From assembly GCF_003015185.1 (NCBI RefSeq), contig NZ_CP027860.1:4702501-4766500 (forward strand): 64,000 nucleotides of DNA, given 5' to 3'. Both the position numbers and the translations under genes were made by a program. The notes beneath the pieces were generated by a model. The model did not search any database. It had not been told where the DNA came from and saw nothing but the letters and a program-made list of their open reading frames with translations. This document shows positions 1-8,409 of the stretch, piece by piece (position 1 is the first letter of the stretch; every line of letters begins with the position of its first letter). The DNA comes from Ahniella affigens. GTDB taxonomy: Bacteria > Pseudomonadota > Gammaproteobacteria > Xanthomonadales > Ahniellaceae.

Positions 1-2661
1 CTTGGCGGCCAGCAGACTCGCTTCCATCTGCGCGACATCGTGGAGCAACTCGGCAAGCCTGACCGGTGTCGGTGTCAGCAGCAGCTGCCCGGCTTCAATC
101 CGGGACAGATCGAGCAGGTCATTGATCAACGACAGCATGTACTGCCCCGACCGCTTGATGGTCTGGACCCAACGGTTTTGGGTGTCGGTCAGCGACTCGC
201 CGAGCAACAGGTCGGCCATGCCGAGCACGCCACTCATGGGCGTTCGGATTTCGTGACCGATATCGGCCAGGAACTCGGTCTTGGCTTGATCCGCTTTCGC
301 CGCAAGCTCGGCGCGCATGGCTTGCATCTGCAAGTGATGCCTAGCCTTCAGCTGTCTCTGATAGGCCTTCAGAATCAGAAGGACCAAGGCGATGACCAAC
401 ACCGCGTAGCCTGCATAAGCAACCCACGTTCGCCACCACGGCGGGCGGACGATGAGGTTTTGTATCAGTTCTACCGACGCTGGCATCCCCACACTGTTTT
501 CGGCACGGACGTGAAGCCGGTAGTCGCCTGGCGGCAGCCGTGCAAATTCCCGAAACGGGTGATCGCTTGCCTGACCGTAACCGCTCTCGCTGCCTTCGAG
601 CCAATACCAGTAGCGGTTCCCGCTTGCCTCCAACAGAGATAGCAAGCGGGCCGACACTTGCAGATTGCGATCGTCATGGGCCAGCGACCACACGCCACCG
701 GCTGGCCACTGCGAGCGACTGCCGTCGTCATGTTCGACCGTTGCAGCCTGCAGCCGCAGCACCGGTGCGGGCAGTTGCAGGCCCGACGAAACGGTTCGGG
801 TACGCATCACGCCAGAAAGCGTCGCATCCAGGAATACGCCATCACGAACCTGCGCGGTGGGCCGTAAGCCGAACTGCAACGCGCTGCCGAGATGCGGCGC
901 AATCTGCAGCGCCCGGCCACGATGCAGATCGATATCGTACAAACCACGGGCAGTGGTCAGCCAAAAGCGTTCCTTGGCCACCGGCAACAGACTGGCGGCG
1001 GCTGTGGGTGGCAGGCCGTCGGCAGCGCCCAGACGGCGGCGCTCGCGTAAGTGGGTGGCGTCGACGATCTCCAATTCAATCAGTTCGCCCGCGCTGAAGG
1101 CGAGCAAGCGCGTTCGGTCGATGAACGCGAACGTTTCGACCCGATGCAGGATGCCCTCGACGCCGCGAAGACACGCGCACGCCGGATCAAACACGCGCAG
1201 CCCTTGTCCATCGGCCAACCACATGCGTTGATCCGGGGCCAGCAGCAGTTGTTCGAAGCTCGGCACCACAATGCCTTGCTCGCGCGTTTGCAGCGTGAGT
1301 ACTGCGCCATCCGCCTGCAAGCGCGCGACTCCACTCGCGGTGGTGGCCAACCATATGTCGCCATTCGCGCCATCGGCGATCAAGCCAACGCGCCCAGGCG
1401 GCAAACCATCGGCGGTACTGAACCGGCGCCGGACGGTGCCGGATTGATCAACCTGCTGCAAGCCCGTGTCAGCCCCGACCCAAAGCTGTCCCTGGCGATC
1501 GCAATGCAACGCCGTGACGGCGGTCAGCGGTAATCGTCCAATTCGAACGAGACTGGGATCGAGCCGCACCAGGTCGCCAGCCAGGCTGATTGCAAACTGG
1601 CTGCCATCCGGACAGATCGCCACGGCCTGCATGCGATCGGACGGCAGACTCCCCGGGTCCAGCGGGTCGTTCTCGAATATCTCAAAGCGTTGCCAGTCTG
1701 GCCGCAGGTACGCAATGCCGGCGCCACTCGTCGAGAGCCACAGTCCGCCTTCGCGATCGATCAAGGCGTCGGTCAGCTTGTTGTCCGGCAACGAGGAGGT
1801 CACCGCACGCCGGGATGCAACGAGCCGCGTCGGCCCGGTCGGTGGCGCTTCGATGACACCAGCCAGCGTGGCGATCCAAAGGATTCCCTGACGATCTCGC
1901 GCCAGCCCATCGACATAGTTTGGAATCGCGATGGGCAACGGCTCACTTCGCACCGCAGCATCTGCCACAACCACGCGATGGACATGCAGAGATGCTGCCA
2001 CAAGGACCGCGTCGCCATCATGCATCAGGCTACTGACCGTGTCGGCGGCAAACAGCGGCGTTTCGGTGAGCACCCTTGTTCCAGGCGCGATGATCCAAAG
2101 CCCGGCGCTGGTGCCGGCATGCAGCAGGCCATCGTGAATCAACAGCTCAATGACGACTGCGTGATGCAACGACTCGGGCAAGGTTTGCAGATCACTGAGC
2201 CGACTCAATGCCCCCGAGCTCGGATCAAATCGGATCACGCCTTCGTAATAGGTTCCCAACCAGACTTGGCCTTTTGCATCTTCGTCGATCGTGAACACCG
2301 ACCAGTCGTCCAGTCCGATCACTTTGGCTTCGGTCGCAAAGCGACGGAATCGTCCTGACTCCGCATCGACCAGTTCGGCAAGACCCGTGTCGCTGCATCC
2401 AACCAGGATGCGACCCTGGCTGGTCTGGAACACGGTCTGCACGTCAGCGCAGGGAATACCGTCTGGATTTCGCGGATCAAACTGATACCGCTTGAAGTTC
2501 ACCCCATCATATCGAGCGAGCCCATCGCGGGTTGCTAGCCACAAGTAGCCATCGCGGTCCTCGGTCATTTCGGTGACCCAACCGGCAGGCAACCCGTCCT
2601 CAATCCCAAAGCGACGAAAACGCGGCTCGGCCGCCGCAAACACGGTGACCGCCACCAGCAT
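1..2661 (-). CDS. Propeller-type sensor histidine kinase (partial, C-terminus beyond the window)
   Basis: The minus frame is open from about 2661 to the left edge. After a hydrophobic leader the protein carries Reg_prop-type blades (for example DGYLWLATRDGLARYDG), which are periplasmic sensor propellers in this family. A membrane helix (AGYAVLVIALVLLILK, bases 370-420) follows, then a short linker and a HisKA dimerisation box with the H-box FLADIGHEIRTPMSG (phospho-accepting His near base 260). The ATPase domain, and any receiver or output domain, would lie outside the window. The start is uncertain. ATG 2661 and TTG 2664 fall inside the hydrophobic leader, whose in-frame reading (RAFAGLCLMLVAVTVFA) begins upstream where there is no start codon until ATG 2820 or 2829. 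Those would collide with the divergent YceI gene. The ligand is unknown. Confidence 0.85.
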   Translation of the reverse strand, partial: MLVAVTVFAAAEPRFRRFGIEDGLPAGWVTEMTEDRDGYLWLATRDGLARYDGVNFKRYQFDPRNPDGIPCADVQTVFQTSQGRILVGCSDTGLAELVDAESGRFRRFATEAKVIGLDDWSVFTIDEDAKGQVWLGTYYEGVIRFDPSSGALSRLSDLQTLPESLHHAVVIELLIHDGLLHAGTSAGLWIIAPGTRVLTETPLFAADTVSSLMHDGDAVLVAASLHVHRVVVADAAVRSEPLPIAIPNYVDGLARDRQGILWIATLAGVIEAPPTGPTRLVASRRAVTSSLPDNKLTDALIDREGGLWLSTSGAGIAYLRPDWQRFEIFENDPLDPGSLPSDRMQAVAICPDGSQFAISLAGDLVRLDPSLVRIGRLPLTAVTALHCDRQGQLWVGADTGLQQVDQSGTVRRRFSTADGLPPGRVGLIADGANGDIWLATTASGVARLQADGAVLTLQTREQGIVVPSFEQLLLAPDQRMWLADGQGLRVFDPACACLRGVEGILHRVETFAFIDRTRLLAFSAGELIELEIVDATHLRERRRLGAADGLPPTAAASLLPVAKERFWLTTARGLYDIDLHRGRALQIAPHLGSALQFGLRPTAQVRDGVFLDATLSGVMRTRTVSSGLQLPAPVLRLQAATVEHDDGSRSQWPAGGVWSLAHDDRNLQVSARLLSLLEASGNRYWYWLEGSESGYGQASDHPFREFARLPPGDYRLHVRAENSVGMPASVELIQNLIVRPPWWRTWVAYAGYAVLVIALVLLILKAYQRQLKARHHLQMQAMRAELAAKADQAKTEFLADIGHEIRTPMSGVLGMADLLLGESLTDTQNRWVQTIKRSGQYMLSLINDLLDLSRIEAGQLLLTPTPVRLAELLHDVAQMEASLLAAK

Positions 2662-2827
2662 CAAGCAGAGCCCGGCGAATGCCCGAAGCCATGAATAGGG
2701 GCGCGCACCGGTGCTTGGCGAATCCCCCCGGACTCCATCATGCTTGGTGGTGCCCGTAAGTTCGCGGCGGTCAGCTGCCCACCAGCCGATCCCACATCCC
2801 AAGTTTCGAAAGAAGGACATCCTCGCC

Positions 2828-3418
2828 ATGCGTGGTCTCGCTTCAATGCTGCTGTTGCTCACGTCGTCGATCGTAATGGCTACCGACGAATTCCGCCTGG
2901 ATCCGGTGCATACACAATTGCAGTTTCAGGTCAGTCATCTTGGCTTTTCGATGTCGGAAGGTGAGTTTCATGGGTTTGACGGCAGTTTCGAGTTTGACCC
3001 GGATCGCCCAGAGGATGCGGCGTGCCAGATCAGCATCGATGTCGCCAGCATCGACATGGACGATGCCAAGTGGAATCAAACCATGCTCGGCAAAGACTGG
3101 TTCAACGTCGCCGAACATCCGCGCATCGAATTCCGCTGTCTTGGCCTCGATCTGCCCGCTGGCAGCACATCGGGTCAGCTCCGCGGGACGCTGACCGTCC
3201 TGGGCCAGAGCCAGCCGGTCGTGCTGGACCTCCAGTTCAACCGGCTCGCGACGCACAAGTATTCGCAGGCGTTTGTCGCGGGGTTCTCGGCCAAGACCAA
3301 AATCAAGCGCTCCGACTTCGGCATGACGCGCTTGATTCCGGATATTGGCGATGACGTCCAGATTTCGCTCGAAGTGGAAGGGATCCGCAAAGCGAAACTC
3401 CGCGGGCCAAAGAAGTGA
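2828..3418 (+). CDS. YceI family periplasmic lipocalin-like protein (first copy)
   Basis: The 196-residue protein has a signal peptide (MRGLASMLLLLTSSIVMA) and a full YceI beta-barrel: FRLDPVHTQLQFQVSHLGFS at the N-terminus, then FDGSFEFDPDRPE, MLGKDWFNVAEHPRIEF and a C-terminal KRSDFGM-IPDIGDDVQISLEVEG. YceI proteins bind long isoprenoid chains in the periplasm and are often encoded beside cytochrome b561. The start at 2828 is supported by a purine-rich GAAGGA about 10 nt upstream; longer in-frame starts would remove the signal peptide. The stop overlaps the GTG of the cytochrome b561 gene, so the two are probably translationally coupled. The specific ligand is unknown. Confidence 0.92.
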   Translation: MRGLASMLLLLTSSIVMATDEFRLDPVHTQLQFQVSHLGFSMSEGEFHGFDGSFEFDPDRPEDAACQISIDVASIDMDDAKWNQTMLGKDWFNVAEHPRIEFRCLGLDLPAGSTSGQLRGTLTVLGQSQPVVLDLQFNRLATHKYSQAFVAGFSAKTKIKRSDFGMTRLIPDIGDDVQISLEVEGIRKAKLRGPKK

Positions 3419-3966
3419 ACAGCCCGGTCGCACCTGCCGCGCGCTACAGCCCGTCATTGCGGCTGTTGCACGCGTCGATGGCGACGCTGATCCTCGGCAA
3501 CCTGTGGCTCGGCCTGAGTCTTGAGTCGATCGAGCCGATCAGTCGCAAGTTTCAGGCGTTCAGTTGGCACAAGCTGATCGGTCTGGTGGTGCTCGCACTG
3601 CTGGTGGCCCGATTGTTCTGGCGCTGGCGGGATGGCGCGCCTGCGCTTCCGAACAGTCTGCCCATTTGGCAGCGTCTGGCCGCGCACATCGGGCATGGGT
3701 TGCTGTACTTGCTGATGTGCGCCGTTCCGGTATCAGGTTGGCTCTATCACAGTGCGAGCGGCCTCAAGCTTCGGTGGTTTGGGTGGCTCAGTATGCCGAA
3801 TCTGATTGCGCCGAATCCGGCGCTGAAACCCCTGTTGCAAACGCTGCATGTGGGCCTCTGCTGGACGCTGATGCTGGTATTGCTGCTGCACGTTGGCGCC
3901 GCGCTGAAACATCATTGGTGGGATCGGGACTTGCCGCTTGGCAGGATGTTTTCGTGGCGCGGATAA
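3415..3966 (+). CDS. Cytochrome b561 family di-haem membrane protein
   Basis: The 183-residue protein has four predicted helices and His residues placed for two b-type haems: RLLHASMATLILGNLWLG in helix 1, WHKLIGLVVLALL in helix 2, HIGHGLLYLLMCAVPVSGW in helix 3 and LHVGLCWTLMLVLLLHVGAALKHH in helix 4. Family members shuttle electrons between quinone and periplasmic partners. It starts with GTG inside a GTGA overlap with the upstream YceI gene. The YceI-b561-YceI arrangement suggests one operon handling isoprenoid quinone or redox lipid in the envelope; the exact electron donor is inferred, not shown. Confidence 0.92.
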   Translation: MNSPVAPAARYSPSLRLLHASMATLILGNLWLGLSLESIEPISRKFQAFSWHKLIGLVVLALLVARLFWRWRDGAPALPNSLPIWQRLAAHIGHGLLYLLMCAVPVSGWLYHSASGLKLRWFGWLSMPNLIAPNPALKPLLQTLHVGLCWTLMLVLLLHVGAALKHHWWDRDLPLGRMFSWRG

Positions 3967-3987
3967 TGCATCTGGAAGCAGTTGACT

Positions 3988-3993
3988 GGGAGG
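3988..3993 (+). promoter_or_regulatory. Shine-Dalgarno site deciding the second YceI start
   Basis: GGGAGG lies 9 nt before ATG 4003 but directly abuts ATG 3994. This favours translation from 4003, which also gives a clean signal peptide. Confidence 0.6.
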
Positions 3994-4002
3994 ATGGCAG
4001 GT

Positions 4003-4605
4003 ATGTTCAGGAATTTGGTCGTTCCGTTCGTCGCGGTGTTGCTGACGTTGGCGGGACACGCTGCCGCTGCCGCAACCACCGACTGGCACATGACATCGGG
4101 CAGCCTGACCTTCTCGGGCACGCAACAAGGCGAGCCCTTTACCGGCACGTTCAAAGCATTCACCGTCAAGCTCAAGTTTGATCCGGCGCATCCTGAGCAG
4201 AGCCAGCTCGACGTCCAGATCGACCTGCGCTCAGCGGACTCGCAACTGGAAGAGCGCGACGCTGCGCTCCAGAGCGCGGAGTGGTTCGACACCGAGCGCC
4301 AACCGTTCGCGCAGCTCTCGGCGACTGGCGGCAAACGGCTGACTGATGGCCGCTTTGAGCTGCCGGCGACGCTGATCATTCACGCAAAGCAGAAGGCGAT
4401 CGCCTTCCCGTTCACCTGGACAGTCAACGGTGAAACCGCCAAGCTGGACAGCGTCGTGCATCTGAACCGACTCGACTTCGATCTCGGTACTGGCGATTGG
4501 GCCGATCCGGACTGGGTCGGTCATGACGTTCAGGTCACGGTCTCGGTGACATTCGCGGCCATGCCACCCGAGGCAAACGTAAAGCCGTCCCCAACAACCG
4601 AGTGA
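4003..4605 (+). CDS. YceI family periplasmic protein (second copy)
   Basis: A 200-residue exported protein starting MFRNLVVPFVAVLLTLAGHA. YceI features are the N-terminal TDWHMTSGSLTFSGTQQGEP, the FDPAHPEQSQLDVQIDL strand pair and ERDAALQSAEWFDTERQPFA, which corresponds to the Lys-Trp-Phe segment of the first copy. The C-terminal GTGDWADPDWVGHDVQVTV closes the barrel, followed by a short Pro-rich tail. It is clearly diverged from the first YceI copy and lies 36 nt after cytochrome b561 in the same direction. TTG 3982 and ATG 3994 are alternative starts but have poorer spacing to the GGGAGG site. Confidence 0.9.
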   Translation: MFRNLVVPFVAVLLTLAGHAAAAATTDWHMTSGSLTFSGTQQGEPFTGTFKAFTVKLKFDPAHPEQSQLDVQIDLRSADSQLEERDAALQSAEWFDTERQPFAQLSATGGKRLTDGRFELPATLIIHAKQKAIAFPFTWTVNGETAKLDSVVHLNRLDFDLGTGDWADPDWVGHDVQVTVSVTFAAMPPEANVKPSPTTE

Positions 4606-4609
4606 CCCG

Positions 4610-4861
4610 ATGACGATTCAACCCAAGAGCTATATTGAGATCGCGTGGAATGCCATCAAGGTGTTTTCCAACGATGGCACCGTCGATGAGAGCGAACTGA
4701 ATTTCTTGCTGGGACTAGCACTACGCGATCAGATCATCGACGCCGACGAAAAGCGCGTGCTGGCGGGCATTTTCGAACGCGCCGAAGCCGATAGTCGCCT
4801 CAGCGCGACGGTCCGCGAACGCATCCAGGAAGCGCGTCGCCGCCACCAGATCGGCCAATGA
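4610..4861 (+). CDS. Small helical protein with an EF-hand/TerB-like segment
   Basis: An 83-residue soluble protein beginning 4 nt after the YceI stop, so co-transcribed. It is predicted all-helical and contains FSNDGTVDESELNFLLGLAL and DQIIDADEKRVLAGIFERA. The acidic NDGTVDESE and DADEK loops resemble EF-hand or TerB-like metal-binding helix pairs, but no family can be assigned with certainty. It sits directly before murU (19 nt), a place often occupied by the sugar kinase amgK in other genomes. It is far too small to be that kinase. Confidence 0.75.
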   Translation: MTIQPKSYIEIAWNAIKVFSNDGTVDESELNFLLGLALRDQIIDADEKRVLAGIFERAEADSRLSATVRERIQEARRRHQIGQ

Positions 4862-4880
4862 ACCGGAGTCAGAGCCGCTG

Positions 4881-5531
4881 ATGCGCGCATTGATCCTGTG
4901 CGCCGGCCTCGGCGAGCGCATGCGCCCGCTGACTTGGTCCAACCCGAAGCCCCTGCTTCGGGTTGGCGCGCAATCGCTGGTGCAGCGCCACTTGGAGCGC
5001 CTGGCAGCAATTGGCGTCCGCGAGGCCGTCATCAACACGGCGTGGCTCGCGCACCGGTTTCCAGAATCACTGGGTGGCGAGGCTTGCGGCGTTCGTTTGC
5101 AATACAGCTTTGAGGGATCGTGGCCGTTGGAGACAGGCGGCGGCATTCGCGCCGCGCTGCCGCTCCTGGGCGAAGACCCGTTCATCTGCCTCAACGGCGA
5201 TATCTGGAGCGAATTTCCGTTGGGCGCGCTCCCGCGAACGGTGGACCATTCGGCGCATTTGCTGCTTCGCCCGCTACCGCCATTTCGCCAGGCCGGACCG
5301 TTCGAATCGCTCGCGACCAAACTGCTGCCCGAACAGTCCGCACCGCATACGTTTGCGGGCTATGCCGTCTACCGACCGGATCGCCTGCAAGGTCTGCCAC
5401 ATCGTGGGTCCATCGTCGACTGGTGGCTGCAGGAGCTTGCTGCCCAACGAATCAGTGTTGACCGCTACGACGGCCCCTGGGAGGACGTTGGCACGGTCGA
5501 GCGCTTGCAGGTGCTGCAAAATCAAGGCTAG
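4881..5531 (+). CDS. murU: N-acetylmuramate alpha-1-phosphate uridylyltransferase
   Basis: The 216-residue protein is a single nucleotidyltransferase domain. The signature MRALILCAGLGERMRPLT and the Lys in NPKPLLRVG form the nucleotide site; FICLNGDIWSE carries the metal-binding Asp, and the C-terminal PWEDVGTVERLQVL is typical of MurU. MurU converts MurNAc-1-phosphate to UDP-MurNAc in cell-wall recycling, bypassing MurA, the fosfomycin target. The length matches the family (about 220). The usual partner kinase amgK is not adjacent. A mannose-1-phosphate guanylyltransferase-like role is the main alternative. Confidence 0.85.
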   Translation: MRALILCAGLGERMRPLTWSNPKPLLRVGAQSLVQRHLERLAAIGVREAVINTAWLAHRFPESLGGEACGVRLQYSFEGSWPLETGGGIRAALPLLGEDPFICLNGDIWSEFPLGALPRTVDHSAHLLLRPLPPFRQAGPFESLATKLLPEQSAPHTFAGYAVYRPDRLQGLPHRGSIVDWWLQELAAQRISVDRYDGPWEDVGTVERLQVLQNQG

Positions 5532-5584
5532 GACCACGCTGAATGCGTACGACGTGGTTGCCGAACGTTGAGGGGCCCACCCGA

Positions 5585-5935
5585 TCAGTTTTTCTTCCGC
5601 ACAACACAGAATCGCTGCCCCGTGGGCGCCTGCATGACCCACCATGTGTGGATCTGTTTGACCCGCGTCGCACCGAGCGCTTCCAGGCGTTGAACTTCGG
5701 CCTCGATATCATCGGACTCAATGTCGAGATGCACGCGACTCTCATGGGTCACTTTCTGTACTTCGATATGCAGCGGCAAGTTCGGGTCCTGTAGGCGGAC
5801 GTACTGCGTCCCCTCATCGCCCGGCAGCGCGATCTTCTGCATCCGCAGAGCGGCGGCCCAGAAGTTCGCGGCGGCTTCCAGATCGTCGGTCTTGCAGTCG
5901 ATGATGAATCCGGCGAGATTGCTTTGATGACTCAT
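5585..5935 (-). CDS. VOC (glyoxalase/bleomycin-resistance fold) family protein
   Basis: A 116-residue single VOC domain: LAGFIIDCKTDDLEAAANFW, LQDPNLPLHIEVQKV, SRVHLDIESDDIEAEVQRLEALGA and a C-terminal WWVMQAPTGQRFCVV. His in LHIEV, His in VHLDIE and the C-terminal strand are at the usual metal positions, but the activity cannot be told. The start at 5935 has GGAG 8 nt upstream; the longer frame to 6034 adds an unconvincing leader. It is convergent with murU. Confidence 0.88.
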   Translation of the reverse strand: MSHQSNLAGFIIDCKTDDLEAAANFWAAALRMQKIALPGDEGTQYVRLQDPNLPLHIEVQKVTHESRVHLDIESDDIEAEVQRLEALGATRVKQIHTWWVMQAPTGQRFCVVRKKN

Positions 5936-6068
5936 GGCACGCTCCAGCGCATTGATGGGCGATAGAGCTTGCGCCGAGTCCATTGGTTGAGCAAGCGGGC
6001 TGCTGACAATCCGTGTCAGGACATCTGCGCGCATGATGGCACGTCATCCCACAGCGTCAGTGTCGTTG

Positions 6069-6911
6069 TCAGTGCCGCGTTGGTGGCTCGTCGTCATGGT
6101 CGGCATTCGCATCCCGCACCGGCACCCGACGCCGGAATTCGATCACTTGTCCGGGCGCGTCGCCTTGCAGGCGTTCGCGAATCGAGCGCGGGCCGTCCCA
6201 GATCGGGTTCACCTGCACGGGTCGCGCAGGCTCCAGGGTCTCGCGGTCCATCTTCGCCAATTCGCTTTCCAGCTCTTCCTCAATTTCCCAACTGTATTTG
6301 CGCCGCGGTGGTGCCGGGTCGCGCTTCAGGGTCAGCAATGCCGCGATCAGGCCGCCAATGGCGCCCGAGAGATGCGCCTCGAACGACACGCCCGACTCGC
6401 GCGGCAGAATCGTGAAGAACATGCCGCCAAAAAACAGCATCGCCGCCAACATCGCGGCAATGGCCAGACGGTCACGACGAATCAAACCGGCCAGGAACAG
6501 AAAGAACATCAGCCCGTGCGTGACGCCACTCGCGCCAATGTGAAACGAGGGGCGTCCAATGAGCCACGTGCCGAAACCCGCCACCATCCAGATCAGCGGA
6601 ATCGCGAGCTTCGAGGACTGCGGGTAACGAAACAACATCAAGGTGCCGAGCATCAGGATGCCGACGGAGTTGGCCGCGAGATGCTCTGGGCCACCGTGGA
6701 CCAAAGGCGACGTCAGGACACCAAGCAGACCCGGCCACTCGCGCGGCACGACAGCAAAGGGCCTGAGGTCCAGGCTGAACACGCGATGCGCCCATTCAAT
6801 CAACCAGAGCAAGGCGGTAAAACCGACGCTCAGCCACACGCCGCGCCAAAACTGGCGATCCTGTTCACGAATTTGCGCCGGCGTCAGCTCGGCAGGTGTG
6901 AGATCAATCAT
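6069..6911 (-). CDS. Rhomboid family intramembrane serine protease
   Basis: The 280-residue membrane protein carries the rhomboid catalytic dyad: Ser128 in IGASGVTHG and His180 in FEAHLSGAIGG, with the HGGPEHLAANSVG segment (residues 72-84) supplying the oxyanion-side His/Asn helix. Six hydrophobic helices span residues 24-195. A cytosolic tail of about 85 residues rich in Glu and Arg (EIEEELESELAKMDRETLEP) follows, longer than in minimal rhomboids. The family cleaves single-pass membrane proteins inside the bilayer. It is monocistronic as far as visible; the substrate is unknown. Confidence 0.9.
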   Translation of the reverse strand: MIDLTPAELTPAQIREQDRQFWRGVWLSVGFTALLWLIEWAHRVFSLDLRPFAVVPREWPGLLGVLTSPLVHGGPEHLAANSVGILMLGTLMLFRYPQSSKLAIPLIWMVAGFGTWLIGRPSFHIGASGVTHGLMFFLFLAGLIRRDRLAIAAMLAAMLFFGGMFFTILPRESGVSFEAHLSGAIGGLIAALLTLKRDPAPPRRKYSWEIEEELESELAKMDRETLEPARPVQVNPIWDGPRSIRERLQGDAPGQVIEFRRRVPVRDANADHDDEPPTRH

Positions 6912-6995
6912 GGACCGGAGCTTGGGGTCAAATCCCGGGATTCAAGTTCAGCCGGGACAATACACCCAACTTCACTCCGCTGCCGCCAAAACGAA

Positions 6996-7022
6996 ACAGG
7001 GCGGACCAATGGCCCGCCCTGT
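6996..7022 (-). terminator. Rho-independent terminator of the secreted protein gene at 7055
   Basis: A perfect 9-bp stem (ACAGGGCGG / CCGCCCTGT) with a 9-nt loop, followed in minus-strand reading by TTCGTTTT. It lies 33 bp after the stop of the minus-strand gene. Confidence 0.75.
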
Positions 7023-7054
7023 CGGAACGACTGCGAGATGTGCGCGGGCGTCGC

Positions 7055-8128
7055 TTAGTTGCCCGCGTGCTGACGCTTGGCTTCCATGCGCACCGTATTC
7101 GCGTTGACAATCGGGGCTGCAGCAGTGACGTCGATGCCAAACTGCGCCTTCACTTCTGCCGCCGTCATGCCCTTTGGCATCACACCGCCGTTGCCGGCCA
7201 TGATCTGCTGCATCATGCTGCGTTCGCCGGAGGGGGCAGCCGATTTGTCGATCGAGGCCGGGCCACGACCGGTTTGCACCATCGCGCGGCTGGCACTGCG
7301 GAAACCGCGAACGGGATAGAACGTACCGTTATTGCTGAACTGACCGCTGGCATGGGCCTGCACCACACCGTCGAACTGGTGGACGCCGACATAGACGACG
7401 TAGGTGAAATAGACATTCGACGCATCGCGCACCGTGATGTAGCTCCGCTTGTCGGTGCTGTTGTAAAACGCCCCGATGTCGTGAATCGCGTCATCCGATG
7501 ACGTGCAGTGTGCGGCCAGGGAATTGCGCGGACGACAGCCAATCGACAGATCCGGATTCGGCGCCCGATCGATCGCATCCATGATCAGAATGTCGCCAAC
7601 GAACGGGTAGTTCGCGTAGGTGCCGCCAACGTTGAAGAAATCGAGGATCACCTGCCATTCGCCGAGCAAGCGCTGGTTCTCAGCATCAGTGCCGAAGCCG
7701 ATGTCGTAGTAGTCCAAGCGCCGAATCGTCTTGACCTGACCGCCCCAGGTCAACGTGGCGCGCGTTTCATCAGCCGGATCAAACACGATGCTCATCGCAC
7801 CACCGGTCGCGAAGATCGTCGGCGCACGCCAGACGCAACCCAAGCACTGACCGCCCGTGGCACTGGTGACTTGATTATCAGTGAAACTCAGCACACCGGA
7901 GCCATTCTCCACGATCCTGCCATCGCCGATATACCAATAGGGAAAGCCTTGGGTGTCGTACAGATACGCGGCCACGTAGACAAAATCGTCCTCGATTTCA
8001 ATCGATAGGCCGGTGCCGGGCTCATCCGGGCTCCACCAAAAGCCAGACTCAGGCGTATACGACGCGGCTTGTGTGCTGCCGGCCAGCAACAGGGCGGCCG
8101 AGGCCAGCAGGTTCTGCATCCATTTCAT
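7055..8128 (-). CDS. Secreted protein with an N-terminal W-x-P-G-x-G domain, function unknown
   Basis: A 357-residue exported protein (MKWMQNLLASAALLLAGSTQAA signal). The first 130 mature residues read SGFWWSPDEPGTGLSIEIED, VAAYLYDTQGFPYWYIGDG and CLGC. This resembles the C-terminal domain of the FG-GAP protein encoded at 18095 (GAWHDPANPGHGFFIQV, WFAFDNGGNQAWFGG), a domain common in exported proteins of Lysobacterales but without assigned function. The remainder is unlike anything I recognise. ATG 8128 is preferred over ATG 8140 because it begins the signal peptide with Lys-Trp. It ends in a hairpin terminator. Confidence 0.85.
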   Translation of the reverse strand: MKWMQNLLASAALLLAGSTQAASYTPESGFWWSPDEPGTGLSIEIEDDFVYVAAYLYDTQGFPYWYIGDGRIVENGSGVLSFTDNQVTSATGGQCLGCVWRAPTIFATGGAMSIVFDPADETRATLTWGGQVKTIRRLDYYDIGFGTDAENQRLLGEWQVILDFFNVGGTYANYPFVGDILIMDAIDRAPNPDLSIGCRPRNSLAAHCTSSDDAIHDIGAFYNSTDKRSYITVRDASNVYFTYVVYVGVHQFDGVVQAHASGQFSNNGTFYPVRGFRSASRAMVQTGRGPASIDKSAAPSGERSMMQQIMAGNGGVMPKGMTAAEVKAQFGIDVTAAAPIVNANTVRMEAKRQHAGN

Positions 8129-8409
8129 AGCAATCTCCATCAGTGATCACGACCAGCAGATAACAGCCGCGGCGAGCGGCTTGGTTGAATTCTTTGCGGC
8201 ATCCTGTCCGCGCCAGCGCCAGGCCCGTCTTAGCGATTCCGAACGAGGTCTGATGCGCGGACGATGGCGCGCGTCGGCTGAATTTGTGGTTAATTGTGGC
8301 GCGCGGAGCTTAGCCGGTTTGGCTTGGTTCAGGGAGCAAGCGCCAGTGCTGGCTGAATCCCGGCGTTTGCTGCTGAAATACCAGGATTCTTCAGTGTGTT
8401 GGTGCAGGC

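Noticed and set aside
6033-7058. 341-codon plus-strand frame
   Set aside because: It is antisense to the rhomboid protease, whose catalytic motifs are intact.
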